Assembly (NCBI GenBank): GCA_963205315.1
Contig: CAUJIO010000022.1
Span: 26,434-90,433 of the forward strand
Direction: 5' to 3'
Source of the DNA: Pseudomonadota bacterium
GTDB taxonomy: Bacteria > Pseudomonadota > Alphaproteobacteria > Rhizobiales > Aestuariivirgaceae
Length of the DNA stretch: 64,000 bases
The notes under the pieces were generated by a model that saw nothing but the letters and a program-made list of their open reading frames with translations, was not told the DNA's origin and made no database searches. Each line of letters starts with the position of its first letter. The first letter of the stretch is position 1. Shown here piece by piece: positions 27,313 to 36,226 of this stretch. Both the position numbers and the translations under genes were made by a program.

Positions 27313-30300
27313 ATGAAGGTGTGGAAATCTCCGGTTTTCTATTTCGGAATCTTGCTGGTGATGGTCATCGCCGGCCTGCTGTCGGCGCCCTATGTGATCG
27401 ACTGGAACAGCTATCGCGCCGATCTCGAGGCCTATGGCAAGAAGCTCACAGGCAGGCCGGTCAAGATCGAGGGACCGGTTTCGGTGCAGCTGTTTCCCTG
27501 GCCGAAGCTGGCCGCTGAAAACGTCAGCCTTGCCAATCCCCCCGGACTTGACGCTGCAGAATTCGCCCATGCAGATCGCATCGTCGTCAGAATGACGCTG
27601 GCCGGACTGGCGCGCGGCGGCATCGATGTTCAGAGCGTCGATATCGAAGGCCCGTCAGTGCATTTCGAACGTCTCGCCACGGGCGAGGGCAACTGGCAAT
27701 TCCAGCCTGCCGCCGATCTGATCAAGAGCGATGTCCTGTCACGCGTCAGCCTTGACCAGATCAGGCTGCAGGACGGCACCGTGACCTTCAGCGACAGGCG
27801 GCGCGGCGAAACCTTCCGCCTTGACGATGTCAACGCATCTGTGACGTCGCCCGGCATCACCGGCCCATGGCGCTTGCGGGCTTTGGCGTTGCATGACGAC
27901 CGGTCCGTCGACATCTCGCTGTCCACCGGCATCTGGACGGCGTCCGACCCGTTCCGCTTCGGCTTGCGGGTGGCAGCCGCCGACGGTTCGGGGCTGGTGT
28001 TTTCTTTCGACGGAACCACCGACGGCAGCCAGGCCCAGGGCGAACTGCGTATTGAACCTGCGACGACCGACGACGGAAAGGGCGATGCCGAGGGCAAGGT
28101 GAGGCCCTTGGTCATGACGTCGAAGGTCGATGCCACTTTCGATCAGATCAATATGCAGGCACTGGAAATTGCGCCGCAGGATCCGAAGCAGGGCGGTGCG
28201 GTTACCACAGGCTCCGCCAGCTTCAAGCTTGGACAGCACATCGATGCAAAGGCCGATCTCAAGTCGGCGATGCTCGATCTCGACGAGCTTGCCGGTGCCA
28301 AGAGCCGGACGCTGCTGCGCGAGGCCGGAAGCCTGGCGCTGGCCGACAGCCTCCTCCGGTTGCTCCCCTCTGACATGAGTCTGGCTGGATCCGTATCGGT
28401 GAGCGCACTGAAGACCGGCGGCGAGACGCTCGAGAACGTCAGGCTGGCCGTTGAAGCCGATAGCAATGCGCTGCGTATCAAGGAGTTTTCCACCGGCTTG
28501 CCGGGGCGGTCACAAATGCTGTTCAAGGGAATTTACTTCCCCGGCGCACAAGGCGCCGAGATTGCCGGCGAACTGGCCGTCGAGGCCAGTGATCTGAGGC
28601 AGCTGGTACAATGGCTCTGGCCCGAGGCGCGGGCGTCAATTGCCTCGCTGTGGACTGGCAGCCGCGGCCGCTTCAAGCTTCAGACCGACCTCAGCATCAC
28701 GGCAGCACGTCTGCACTTCAGCAAGGCGCAATACGAACTCGACGGGGAACAGGGAACCGCGGCCCTCTCGGTGACACCGGCTGGCCGCGGCGCAGTCGAC
28801 CTGCGGATCGATGGCAATCGAATCGATATCGACAATTACATGCCGCAGGGCGTGTCGGCGCTCTCCGCAGCCGCTTCGCAAGGCGCGGGTGGTCTGGCGG
28901 CGATGCTGTTGCCGCGCGCCGACGCACCTGATTTGAGGCTCACCGTGCAGACGGCCGGGCTCGTCCTCAATGGCGTCACGGCCTCCGACGTGGTGGTCGA
29001 TCTGGCGTCCGGCGCCAACGGACTTGATCTTCGGGCACTGGAGATCGGTTCGGTCGGCGGAGCGAAGCTGCAGGCCACCGGACTTATCCTGGACAATGGC
29101 AAGGGTGCGGATGGTTCGATCGGCCTGCAGGTCAATGCCGATGACCCGCGCGAACTGTTGCGCCTGCTCGGACTGATCCATGGCGACAGTTACCCCGCAT
29201 GGGCCTCAAGTCTTGGTCCGGCTGCGGTCAAGGGCACCTTTGGTGTCAAGCCGGATGACATGGGCTCGGCGGTGAGCTTCGGGTTGGAAGGCACAGCCGG
29301 AGCGATGCGCTTCAACGGCAGCGGCAGCATCGGCCCGCAGCTCGATATTGCTGGCGAGATGGTGATCACCTCGCCCACCTCCGGACCGATGGCGGGTCTG
29401 CTCGGACTCGTGCCCATGGCCGACGATGACCTGCCGGCGCGCGTCTCGTTCAAGGCCGCCGGAACCGCCAAGGATGGCTTCATGGCGGATGCCGCGATGC
29501 AGGTTTTCGGCGCGCGGCTGGACTATCGCGGCAGCGTCAATCCGTTCAGCCCCGGCTATGGTGTGGATGGCACGCTGGCCCTGCGGTCTACGGATGTGAC
29601 GCAGCTGCTTGCCGCCTCCGGCATGCCGCATCAGCTTGGACCCGGGGCAGTTCTGGTGGTTGACAGCGGCATTGCCAGTTCCGCCACGGGTTGGAAACTT
29701 CCGAACGTGACGGGCCGCCTCAACGAGGCCAAATTCAATGCTTCGCTTGAGGTGACGCCAGAGTTGCGCGTGAACGGTCAGGTCGAGACGGGTGCATTGT
29801 CGCTGCCTGATGTGCTGGCACCGGTCTTCCTGAGTTGGACGGGAGCTGGTCCCGATCTCGAAACGGCTTTCGCCGCCCGGCTGCCGTTCGGCCTCACAGG
29901 TGAATTCTGGCTGAGGCCGAATACGCTACAGGTGCATCAGCATTTCGCGGCGAGCGATGCCGAGGTCGGCATCGTCGCGACTCCCGATGAAATCAATCTG
30001 GCGCTCTTCGGCAAGGATCAGCTGGGGCGCGGGGTGAAAATCGGGCTCACCTCGCGCGGCACCGATTCGAGCCGCAAGCTCTCCGGCCGTCTTACTATCC
30101 CGGTGGATCTGTCGACGCAGCTGCTCCTGACCAATGGGTCGCCGGTGGCCTCCGGCGTCGGTGCCATCGATATCAGTTTCGAAGGCGAAGGACGCAGCAC
30201 CGGCGGGGCTCTCGCCGGACTTCGCGGCAGCGGCGCCTACGGGTTTGAGGACTTCCGCGTCATTGGACTTTCGCCGCAGGCCTTCGGACAGGCTTTGGCC

Positions 30301-31068
30301 GAGGCCAAGGATGCCACGGGCATTACCAAGGCCTTCGATGCCTTGCGTGGCGGCGAAGGCTTGGCCTTCGGCAAGATCAGTGGCTCGATCACCATGGCCA
30401 ATGGCGAGGTCGGATTCCTGCCGTTCGGCATCAAGACGCCGGACGCCGACGTCATGGTCAAGACCGTGGCGGAGCTGGCACTGGGTCAGATCGACGCCGA
30501 AATTTCGGTGCAACTCAAAGCGCGCGCCGATCTGCCGGCGATGAGTGTCTCCTATGTTGGCCCCCCGGCTGCCCTGGCGCGCAGCGAAGACAATTCCGAG
30601 ATTTCGACCAAGCTCGGCGTCGCCATCATGCAGAAGGGCATCGATGAACTTGAACGGCTGCAGCAGGAGCAGAAGCGCCTGGCTGAGCAGGAAGAAAAGC
30701 AACGCATCGAGGACGAGGCCCGCCTCGCGGCCTATTATGCCCAGCGCGATGAGCTGCTGCTGCGCAAGCGTGAGCTCAAGGTCCATTCCGAGATGCGCGT
30801 CGTCGAGGCCGAGCGCCTGCGCCAGTTGCTCGAAGAAGAACGAGCAGCCAATGCGGAGATCAACAAGAGCGAAATGAAGCAGAGGCTGCGCGAGATCCGC
30901 GTCTTCAAGCGGCTGGCGCGGCTGACATCGGCCGTAACGCCGCCGGCGAAACCTGCTGCAGCAAAGCCAAGGCCGGAGCCGCAGCTTCGCGGACCTGTCG
31001 TGCTGGCAAAGCCTGAAGGTGCCCCCTTGGTAATCTCCCCGCCGCCGGGCGACTCGCCGTCGCAGTAG
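27313..31068 (+). CDS. Large AsmA-family protein
   Basis: A 1251-residue AsmA/YhdP-type protein, anchored in the inner membrane by an N-terminal helix (VFYFGILLVMVIAGLLSA, residues 8-25) with the rest in the periplasm. The N-terminal AsmA signature is clear (YVIDWNSYRADLEAYGKKLTG... GPVSVQLFPWPKL). The middle is long and beta-rich, as in proteins that bridge lipids between membranes. From about residue 1105 to 1205 the sequence becomes highly charged and helical (EEKQRIEDEARLAAYYAQRD), a probable coiled coil, followed by a Pro-rich tail. AsmA-like proteins are linked to phospholipid transport; the role here is by family only. Confidence 0.88.
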   Translation: MKVWKSPVFYFGILLVMVIAGLLSAPYVIDWNSYRADLEAYGKKLTGRPVKIEGPVSVQLFPWPKLAAENVSLANPPGLDAAEFAHADRIVVRMTLAGLARGGIDVQSVDIEGPSVHFERLATGEGNWQFQPAADLIKSDVLSRVSLDQIRLQDGTVTFSDRRRGETFRLDDVNASVTSPGITGPWRLRALALHDDRSVDISLSTGIWTASDPFRFGLRVAAADGSGLVFSFDGTTDGSQAQGELRIEPATTDDGKGDAEGKVRPLVMTSKVDATFDQINMQALEIAPQDPKQGGAVTTGSASFKLGQHIDAKADLKSAMLDLDELAGAKSRTLLREAGSLALADSLLRLLPSDMSLAGSVSVSALKTGGETLENVRLAVEADSNALRIKEFSTGLPGRSQMLFKGIYFPGAQGAEIAGELAVEASDLRQLVQWLWPEARASIASLWTGSRGRFKLQTDLSITAARLHFSKAQYELDGEQGTAALSVTPAGRGAVDLRIDGNRIDIDNYMPQGVSALSAAASQGAGGLAAMLLPRADAPDLRLTVQTAGLVLNGVTASDVVVDLASGANGLDLRALEIGSVGGAKLQATGLILDNGKGADGSIGLQVNADDPRELLRLLGLIHGDSYPAWASSLGPAAVKGTFGVKPDDMGSAVSFGLEGTAGAMRFNGSGSIGPQLDIAGEMVITSPTSGPMAGLLGLVPMADDDLPARVSFKAAGTAKDGFMADAAMQVFGARLDYRGSVNPFSPGYGVDGTLALRSTDVTQLLAASGMPHQLGPGAVLVVDSGIASSATGWKLPNVTGRLNEAKFNASLEVTPELRVNGQVETGALSLPDVLAPVFLSWTGAGPDLETAFAARLPFGLTGEFWLRPNTLQVHQHFAASDAEVGIVATPDEINLALFGKDQLGRGVKIGLTSRGTDSSRKLSGRLTIPVDLSTQLLLTNGSPVASGVGAIDISFEGEGRSTGGALAGLRGSGAYGFEDFRVIGLSPQAFGQALAEAKDATGITKAFDALRGGEGLAFGKISGSITMANGEVGFLPFGIKTPDADVMVKTVAELALGQIDAEISVQLKARADLPAMSVSYVGPPAALARSEDNSEISTKLGVAIMQKGIDELERLQQEQKRLAEQEEKQRIEDEARLAAYYAQRDELLLRKRELKVHSEMRVVEAERLRQLLEEERAANAEINKSEMKQRLREIRVFKRLARLTSAVTPPAKPAAAKPRPEPQLRGPVVLAKPEGAPLVISPPPGDSPSQ

Positions 31069-31075
31069 CCCCGGC

Positions 31076-31294
31076 TCAGTTTGGCCGCGCAGCAGCGGCC
31101 GCGAGCAACCACACCCGGATGGCGCTCGACAGATTGCGGCCGCCCCGCGATTGATCGATCTCGGAGACAAGAGCGGCAACCGACTGGTTGCGCCTTGAGG
31201 CTTCGGCCTGCAAGGCCGTCCAGAATTCGGGCTCCAGCGACAGCGAGGTGCGATGCCCGGCGATGGTGAGCGAGCGCTTCAGATCACCCGCCAT
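31076..31294 (-). CDS. Ribbon-helix-helix domain protein
   Basis: A 72-residue protein of the RHH_4 type found next to fumC in Rhizobiales. The segment RTSLSLEPEFWTALQAEASRRN is the expected strand plus first helix. Its ATG shares one base with the stop codon of the DUF4169 gene and a GAGGAG lies just upstream, indicating translational coupling. RHH proteins usually bind DNA; a target is not known for this family. Confidence 0.8.
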   Translation of the reverse strand: MAGDLKRSLTIAGHRTSLSLEPEFWTALQAEASRRNQSVAALVSEIDQSRGGRNLSSAIRVWLLAAAAARPN

Positions 31295-31470
31295 CACTCC
31301 TCGCGCTTGTGGCCGTCGAGGTCTTTCGCCAGCTTCTGCCGCTCAACGTCCGTCAGGGCCTTCTCCGCCTTCTTGCGGCCGAACTTCGCACGATTTTCCG
31401 CCGCCTGGTCTTCCTTCACGGCGCGATCCTTGCGCTTGCGGTGGAGTTTCAGGTTGACGACGTCGCCCAT
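31294..31470 (-). CDS. DUF4169 small basic protein
   Basis: A 58-residue, lysine/arginine-rich protein (starts MGDVVNLKLHRKRKDR) matching DUF4169, which in Rhizobiales lies between fumC and the ribbon-helix-helix gene. It begins one base after the fumC stop and overlaps the next gene by one base, so the three form one operon. Function unknown. I translated it directly from the sequence. Confidence 0.8.
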   Translation of the reverse strand: MGDVVNLKLHRKRKDRAVKEDQAAENRAKFGRKKAEKALTDVERQKLAKDLDGHKREE

Positions 31471-31471
31471 G

Positions 31472-32860
31472 CTATTTCGGCCCGATCATGTCCTCGGGCC
31501 GCACGATACGGTCGAAGTCGTCGGCATCGATCCCATCCTTGACGGCCTCGGTCCGCAAGGTCGTGCCGTTCTTATGCGCGGTCTTGGCGATCTTGGCCGC
31601 ACGGTCATAGCCATATTTGGGCGCCAGTGCGGTGACCAACATCAGCGAGCGGCCGAGGGCTTCGGCGATATTGTCCTCGCGCGCCTCGATGCCCACGACG
31701 CAATTGTCGGTGAAACTCACCGCCGCATCGGCCATCAGCCGCACCGACTGCAGAAAATTGTAGGCCATCACCGGATTGAAGACGTTGAGTTCGAAGTGTC
31801 CCGATGCACCGGCAAATGTGAGCGCCGCGTGGTTTCCGAAGATCTGTACACAGACCATCGTCAGGGCTTCGCATTGGGTCGGATTGACCTTGCCCGGCAA
31901 GCACGAAGAGCCAGGCTCATTCTCGGGGAGCGACAGTTCGCCGAGGCCCGAGCGTGGGCCCGAGCCCAGGAAGCGGATGTCGTTGGCGATCTTGAAGAGG
32001 GAGGCTGCGACCGTGTTGATCGCACCGTGGCTCATCACCATCGCGTCATGCGCGGCCAGCGCCTCGAACTTGTTGGGAGCCGTTGTGAATTTCATGGCCG
32101 TGATGGCGGCGATCCGGTCGGCCACCATCTCGGCAAAGCCCACGGGCGCGTTGAGGCCGGTCCCGACCGCCGTGCCGCCCTGTGCCAGTTCCATCAGCAT
32201 CGGCATGGTCTGCTCGATGCGGGCGATGCCGTTCTCGACTTGCCTGGCATAGCCGGAGAATTCCTGGCCGAGCGTCAATGGCGTCGCATCCTGTGTGTGG
32301 GTGCGGCCGATCTTGATGATCGACTTCCATTGCATCGCCTTGTCGTTCAGCGCATTGCGAAGCTTTTGCAAGGCCGGAAGTAGCCGATGGTGGATTTCCT
32401 CGGCGCAGGCCACATGCATCGCCGTCGGGTAGGTGTCGTTCGACGACTGGCTCATGTTGACGTGATCGTTGGGATGCACCGGCTTCTTGGAGCCCATTTC
32501 GCCGCCCAGCATTTCGATGGCGCGGTTGGAGATCACCTCGTTGGCATTCATGTTGGACTGGGTGCCGGAGCCTGTCTGCCAGACGACGAGCGGGAAGTGA
32601 TCGTCGAGCTTGCCCTCGATGACTTCCTGGGCAGCCTTGACGATGGTCTCGCCAATCTTCGGATCAAGCCGTCCCAGGGCCATGTTGGCTTCGGCCGCGG
32701 CGCGTTTGACGATGCCGAGCGCACGCACAACGGGCTTCGGCTGCCGTTCCCAGCCAATCTTGAAATTGCCGATCGAGCGTTGTGCCTGGGCGCCCCAGTA
32801 GCGGCTGGCATCAACCTCGATGGGGCCAAATGTGTCGGTCTCAATGCGAGTCTTGGTCAT
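31472..32860 (-). CDS. fumC: Class II fumarate hydratase FumC
   Basis: FumC interconverts fumarate and malate in the TCA cycle without an iron-sulfur cluster. The 462-residue product has [14 protein letters not shown] (about 95-108), [30 protein letters not shown] with the catalytic His, and the mobile loop near [16 protein letters not shown] (about 315-330). In that loop the family normally reads GSSIMPGKVNP, so I-M is replaced by C-L here. The ATG at 32860 gives the family N-terminus; an upstream extension to 33181 is not credible. It leads the operon with DUF4169 and the ribbon-helix-helix gene. Confidence 0.95.
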   Translation of the reverse strand: MTKTRIETDTFGPIEVDASRYWGAQAQRSIGNFKIGWERQPKPVVRALGIVKRAAAEANMALGRLDPKIGETIVKAAQEVIEGKLDDHFPLVVWQTGSGTQSNMNANEVISNRAIEMLGGEMGSKKPVHPNDHVNMSQSSNDTYPTAMHVACAEEIHHRLLPALQKLRNALNDKAMQWKSIIKIGRTHTQDATPLTLGQEFSGYARQVENGIARIEQTMPMLMELAQGGTAVGTGLNAPVGFAEMVADRIAAITAMKFTTAPNKFEALAAHDAMVMSHGAINTVAASLFKIANDIRFLGSGPRSGLGELSLPENEPGSSCLPGKVNPTQCEALTMVCVQIFGNHAALTFAGASGHFELNVFNPVMAYNFLQSVRLMADAAVSFTDNCVVGIEAREDNIAEALGRSLMLVTALAPKYGYDRAAKIAKTAHKNGTTLRTEAVKDGIDADDFDRIVRPEDMIGPK

Positions 32861-32954
32861 GGCAAAATCCTGTCCGGCGTCTTGCGGTTTCGATCTGGCG
32901 GGCTGATTATCACTTCCCAATCCCTGCCGCCAGTCAGACGGAAGTTGACCAGAC

Positions 32955-34139
32955 ATGCTGAAGAAAATGCCGCGCGGCGTATGGATGCTGGGCTTCGTCA
33001 GCCTGTTCATGGATGTGTCGTCCGAAATGACGCATGCGGTGCTGCCGCTGTTCGTGGTCGGCACATTGGGGGCGAGTGCGGCGCTGCTGGGCCTACTCGA
33101 AGGCATCGCGGAAGCCACGGCACAGATCTCGAAACTGTTCTCAGGCGTATTGAGCGACCGCTGGCGAAACCGGAAGCGCATGGCGTTGTTGGGTTATGGC
33201 ATGGCGGCCGTGGTAAAACCGCTGTTTCCGCTGGCCACGAATGTGACCGCGGTGTTCGCGGCTCGCTTTGCCGACCGCGTCGGCAAGGGCATCCGCGGGG
33301 CGCCGCGCGATGCGATGGTGGCAGACATCGCGCCGGCCGAGCTGCGGGGAGCCGCCTTCGGGCTTCGCCAGTCGCTGGACACGGTGGGCGCGTTTGCCGG
33401 GCCGCTGATCGCCATCGGACTGATGGTGCTGCTCAGCATGGATCTGCGCATGGTCATGTGGGTGGCTTGCGTTCCGGCGCTGTTCGCCGTGCTCATTCTG
33501 GCAATCGGCGTGGAGGAGCCGCCGCATCGCGAAACCGGAGAACGCAAACCGGGCTTCGATCTCCGCACCGCATCGTCGCTGGGAAGCGCCTTCTGGCAGG
33601 TGACCGCCATCGGCGCGGCGATGATGATGGCGCGATTCTCGGAAGCCTTCCTCGTGCTGAAGGCCTCCGCCTCGGGGCTTTCAAATGCCTGGGTGCCGCT
33701 GATCATGGTGGTGATGAGCGTTGTCTATTCGCTGTCGTCATATCCCGCCGGCGTCTTGTCGGATCGCATTGGCCGGCGCGGGCTTCTGGTCGCAGGCCTC
33801 GTCATGCTGGTGGCGGCCGACGTCGTGCTGGCTTTCGGCACGTCGATCCCGGCTGCACTTCTCGGCGTCGCCTTGTGGGGGCTGCACATGGGATTGACGC
33901 AAGGCGGGTTGTCGAGCCTGGTGGCCGATACCGCTCCGGCCGGGCTGCGCGGCACGGCCTTCGGTGTCTTCAATCTGGCGAGTGGACTGGCCTTGTTGGT
34001 AGGCAGCGTGCTGGCTGGCCTGCTGTGGGATTATTCGGGGCCGCAGGCGACATTCCTCTGCGGCGGGGCCTTCGCCATTGTGACGTTGATCGGCCTAGCG
34101 TGGATAAAGCCTCGCCAGCCAGACCATGCAGAGGCCTGA
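32955..34139 (+). CDS. MFS transporter
   Basis: A 394-residue major facilitator protein with about 12 predicted membrane helices. Motif A-like loops are seen as [20 protein letters not shown] after helix 2 and [17 protein letters not shown] in the second half, and a charged motif [18 protein letters not shown] lies in helix 4-5. The pattern resembles the proteins often annotated as MFS permeases of the antibiotic or metabolite efflux type. Its last 45 bases overlap the 3' end of the convergent MFS gene. The substrate is unknown. Confidence 0.87.
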   Translation: MLKKMPRGVWMLGFVSLFMDVSSEMTHAVLPLFVVGTLGASAALLGLLEGIAEATAQISKLFSGVLSDRWRNRKRMALLGYGMAAVVKPLFPLATNVTAVFAARFADRVGKGIRGAPRDAMVADIAPAELRGAAFGLRQSLDTVGAFAGPLIAIGLMVLLSMDLRMVMWVACVPALFAVLILAIGVEEPPHRETGERKPGFDLRTASSLGSAFWQVTAIGAAMMMARFSEAFLVLKASASGLSNAWVPLIMVVMSVVYSLSSYPAGVLSDRIGRRGLLVAGLVMLVAADVVLAFGTSIPAALLGVALWGLHMGLTQGGLSSLVADTAPAGLRGTAFGVFNLASGLALLVGSVLAGLLWDYSGPQATFLCGGAFAIVTLIGLAWIKPRQPDHAEA

Positions 34140-35267
34140 GACAAGTGCCGCGCCGCCGGCGATCATCAGTGCCGTCTGCGGCGATGTGCGGTCGAGCAGC
34201 AGGGCAAAGAGCAGGGGGGCGGCGGCATTGAGCACAAGATTGGGGGCGGCGAGGACGCCAAGCACTTCGCCATATCCCTTGCGTCCGAAGAGCACCAGCG
34301 GGACCGCGCCCTTGGCGATCGTCACCAACCCGTTCGAGGCACCATAGAGGAGGGCGAAGGCCAATCCTGCCGTCCAGCCGAAGCCACCGATGGCGAAAAT
34401 TGCAAGTGCCACCGGCAGAAGCCCGAATGCCACGAGGCCAAGTTGCGTGGCCTTCAGCCGCCGCCCCAGAAGGATCTCGCCGATGCGGCTGGCGACCTGC
34501 GAGGGCCCGATCAATGCCGCCATGCCGACAGCGCTGGCCCCCGCAAAGCCAAGCCCTTCGAACAGCGGTACGACATGGGCAGAGATGGCGGAGAACACCA
34601 GGCCGTTGATCGCAATCACGGCGGCAAACAGGGCCATGGATTTCGTCCGGTCGGGTCCGGTCAGCGGCACGGCATTGTCATTGGCGCCAGCCTCGAGATG
34701 GCCTTCGCCGCGCGCGCCCTTCAACACCAGGGCATGGACCGGCAGGCACACGGCAAGATGCAAGACGGCGTAGACAAGGAGAGCCTGCTGCCAGCCGATG
34801 GCTTCCGAGAGATAATGGCTGACCGGCCAAAACACGGTCGAGGCCAGTCCGCCGAACAGGGTCAAGTAGGAAATGGCGCGCCGGGACTGCGGTCCAGCGA
34901 TCTGCGCAAGGCTGGCGAAGGCGGCGTCATAGGTCATCAAACGCATGGCGAGCCCAAGCACCAGCCAGCCTGCGATGTAGGCTGCCGGGTGGGAGATCAG
35001 CCCGATCAAGCCGAGACCGACGGCGGCAAGTGCGGAGCCGGTCATCATCAGCTTGCGCCCGCCCTGGCGATCGATGAAGCGCCCGGCCCAGCGCGAGATC
35101 AGCCCGCTGACGAGCAGGGCGGCAGAGAAGGCGCCGAAGATCAGCGCCTTCGACCAGCCCGTCGACATCGCGATGTCGGGAGACAGCGCTCCCAATGCGT
35201 AATAGGTCGTACCCCAACCGATGATCTGGGTCAGCCCAAGGCCGACGATGACAAGCCAGAGGGGCAT
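34095..35267 (-). CDS. MFS transporter
   Basis: A 390-residue major facilitator protein, a different subgroup from its convergent neighbour. Segments include TQIIGWGTTYYALGALSPDI in helix 1 and SRWAGRFIDRQGGRKLMMTG in the helix 2-3 loop. The ATG at 35267 follows the PHP gene stop by 7 bases, so the two are likely cotranscribed; a TTG at 35327 would overlap that gene. The start region looks like members of the YbfB or oxalate/formate-antiporter-like clade, but the substrate is not readable. The 3' end overlaps the convergent MFS gene by 45 bases. Confidence 0.86.
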   Translation of the reverse strand: MPLWLVIVGLGLTQIIGWGTTYYALGALSPDIAMSTGWSKALIFGAFSAALLVSGLISRWAGRFIDRQGGRKLMMTGSALAAVGLGLIGLISHPAAYIAGWLVLGLAMRLMTYDAAFASLAQIAGPQSRRAISYLTLFGGLASTVFWPVSHYLSEAIGWQQALLVYAVLHLAVCLPVHALVLKGARGEGHLEAGANDNAVPLTGPDRTKSMALFAAVIAINGLVFSAISAHVVPLFEGLGFAGASAVGMAALIGPSQVASRIGEILLGRRLKATQLGLVAFGLLPVALAIFAIGGFGWTAGLAFALLYGASNGLVTIAKGAVPLVLFGRKGYGEVLGVLAAPNLVLNAAAPLLFALLLDRTSPQTALMIAGGAALVSGLCMVWLARLYPR

Positions 35268-35274
35268 GTGGTCC

Positions 35275-36207
35275 TTAACGCAGTTCGTCCCACCAGATGG
35301 GATTGCTCCAGGCGCGCTTGCCGGCATTGTCGATCACGACGACGCGGAACCAGGCGCTCTGCTTCTTCAGCAGCCAGCCTTTTTCCAGTTTTGCCAGATC
35401 AAAGCTCGCATCAGTGATGGCGCGGCCATTGCGGATCGCCGTGCGCGAGGTGCCGCACAACACGGTGATCGTATCGACCGGCGAGCAGGAAATCGCGATC
35501 TCCTTGCCGTTCATCTCGATCGAATGGATCTGCGGTCCCATGCTCGAGTAATACTGTCCGGCTTTCAACGCGGTGAGCAGCGCGTCGGGATCGAGACTTT
35601 CGGCCTTCACATGCACCCAGCCGCCGAAATGATCGGGCGTCTTGAAATGTGCATCGTCAGTGGCGAAGGCGGTGAGGCGTTTGCCCTCCGTCAGCAGCTG
35701 GTCGGCGAGGTACCAGCCGTCGCCGCGGTCATTCTCGATGGCGCAGCCGTGATTGTAGATTTCCACCGCATGGGCGCAGTCGATCGCCCGGCCATCCTCG
35801 ATGGTAAGCTGGGACCAGGCGGGGTGGGCGATACCGATAAAGGCGCCAGCCTCGGCAGCGCGGCGGGCGATTTGCTCGCCGGTTTCGCCGTCGAGGTTCT
35901 TTGGGAAGTCGAGCGGCAGTCCCGCCGCCACGATGTGCCAGAGTTCGCCGACCTGGGTTTCCGGCGCGTGCAGCTCGGCGCCGATCAACGTGGTGAAATT
36001 GTTGGAGCGGAAGGCCCGCGTATCGGCAATCGGGAAATCGAAATTGCCGATGAAATGCTCCGACAATTGCATGAAGTCGTAGCCGGCATTCTTGTAGGCC
36101 TCGATCACGGCTTGCGGGGCCAAGACGCCATCCGACAGCGTGGAGTGGGTGTGAATATTGCCACGCCAGAAACGGCCGGCAGTGGAGAAGGGAGCGAGCA
36201 GGGTCAT
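35275..36207 (-). CDS. PHP-domain metal-dependent phosphoesterase
   Basis: A 310-residue protein with a PHP metallohydrolase domain (residues about 15-235). Metal-binding motifs are NIHTHSTLSDG, QLSEHF, GAELHAPET, GIAHPAW and DDAHFK, in the expected order. The C-terminal 70 residues form an extra beta-rich domain (SIEMNGKEIAISCSP onwards), as in PHP proteins acting on exposed sugar or nucleotide phosphates. Substrate unknown. It is flanked by kup upstream (20 bases) and the MFS gene downstream (7 bases), all on the minus strand. Confidence 0.85.
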   Translation of the reverse strand: MTLLAPFSTAGRFWRGNIHTHSTLSDGVLAPQAVIEAYKNAGYDFMQLSEHFIGNFDFPIADTRAFRSNNFTTLIGAELHAPETQVGELWHIVAAGLPLDFPKNLDGETGEQIARRAAEAGAFIGIAHPAWSQLTIEDGRAIDCAHAVEIYNHGCAIENDRGDGWYLADQLLTEGKRLTAFATDDAHFKTPDHFGGWVHVKAESLDPDALLTALKAGQYYSSMGPQIHSIEMNGKEIAISCSPVDTITVLCGTSRTAIRNGRAITDASFDLAKLEKGWLLKKQSAWFRVVVIDNAGKRAWSNPIWWDELR

Positions 36208-36226
36208 GAGAATTCCTTGAAGCTGA

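Noticed and set aside
32387..34231. 614-codon open frame on the plus strand
   Set aside because: It crosses from the antisense of fumC into an alternative frame of the MFS gene, so it spans two real genes and has no domain.
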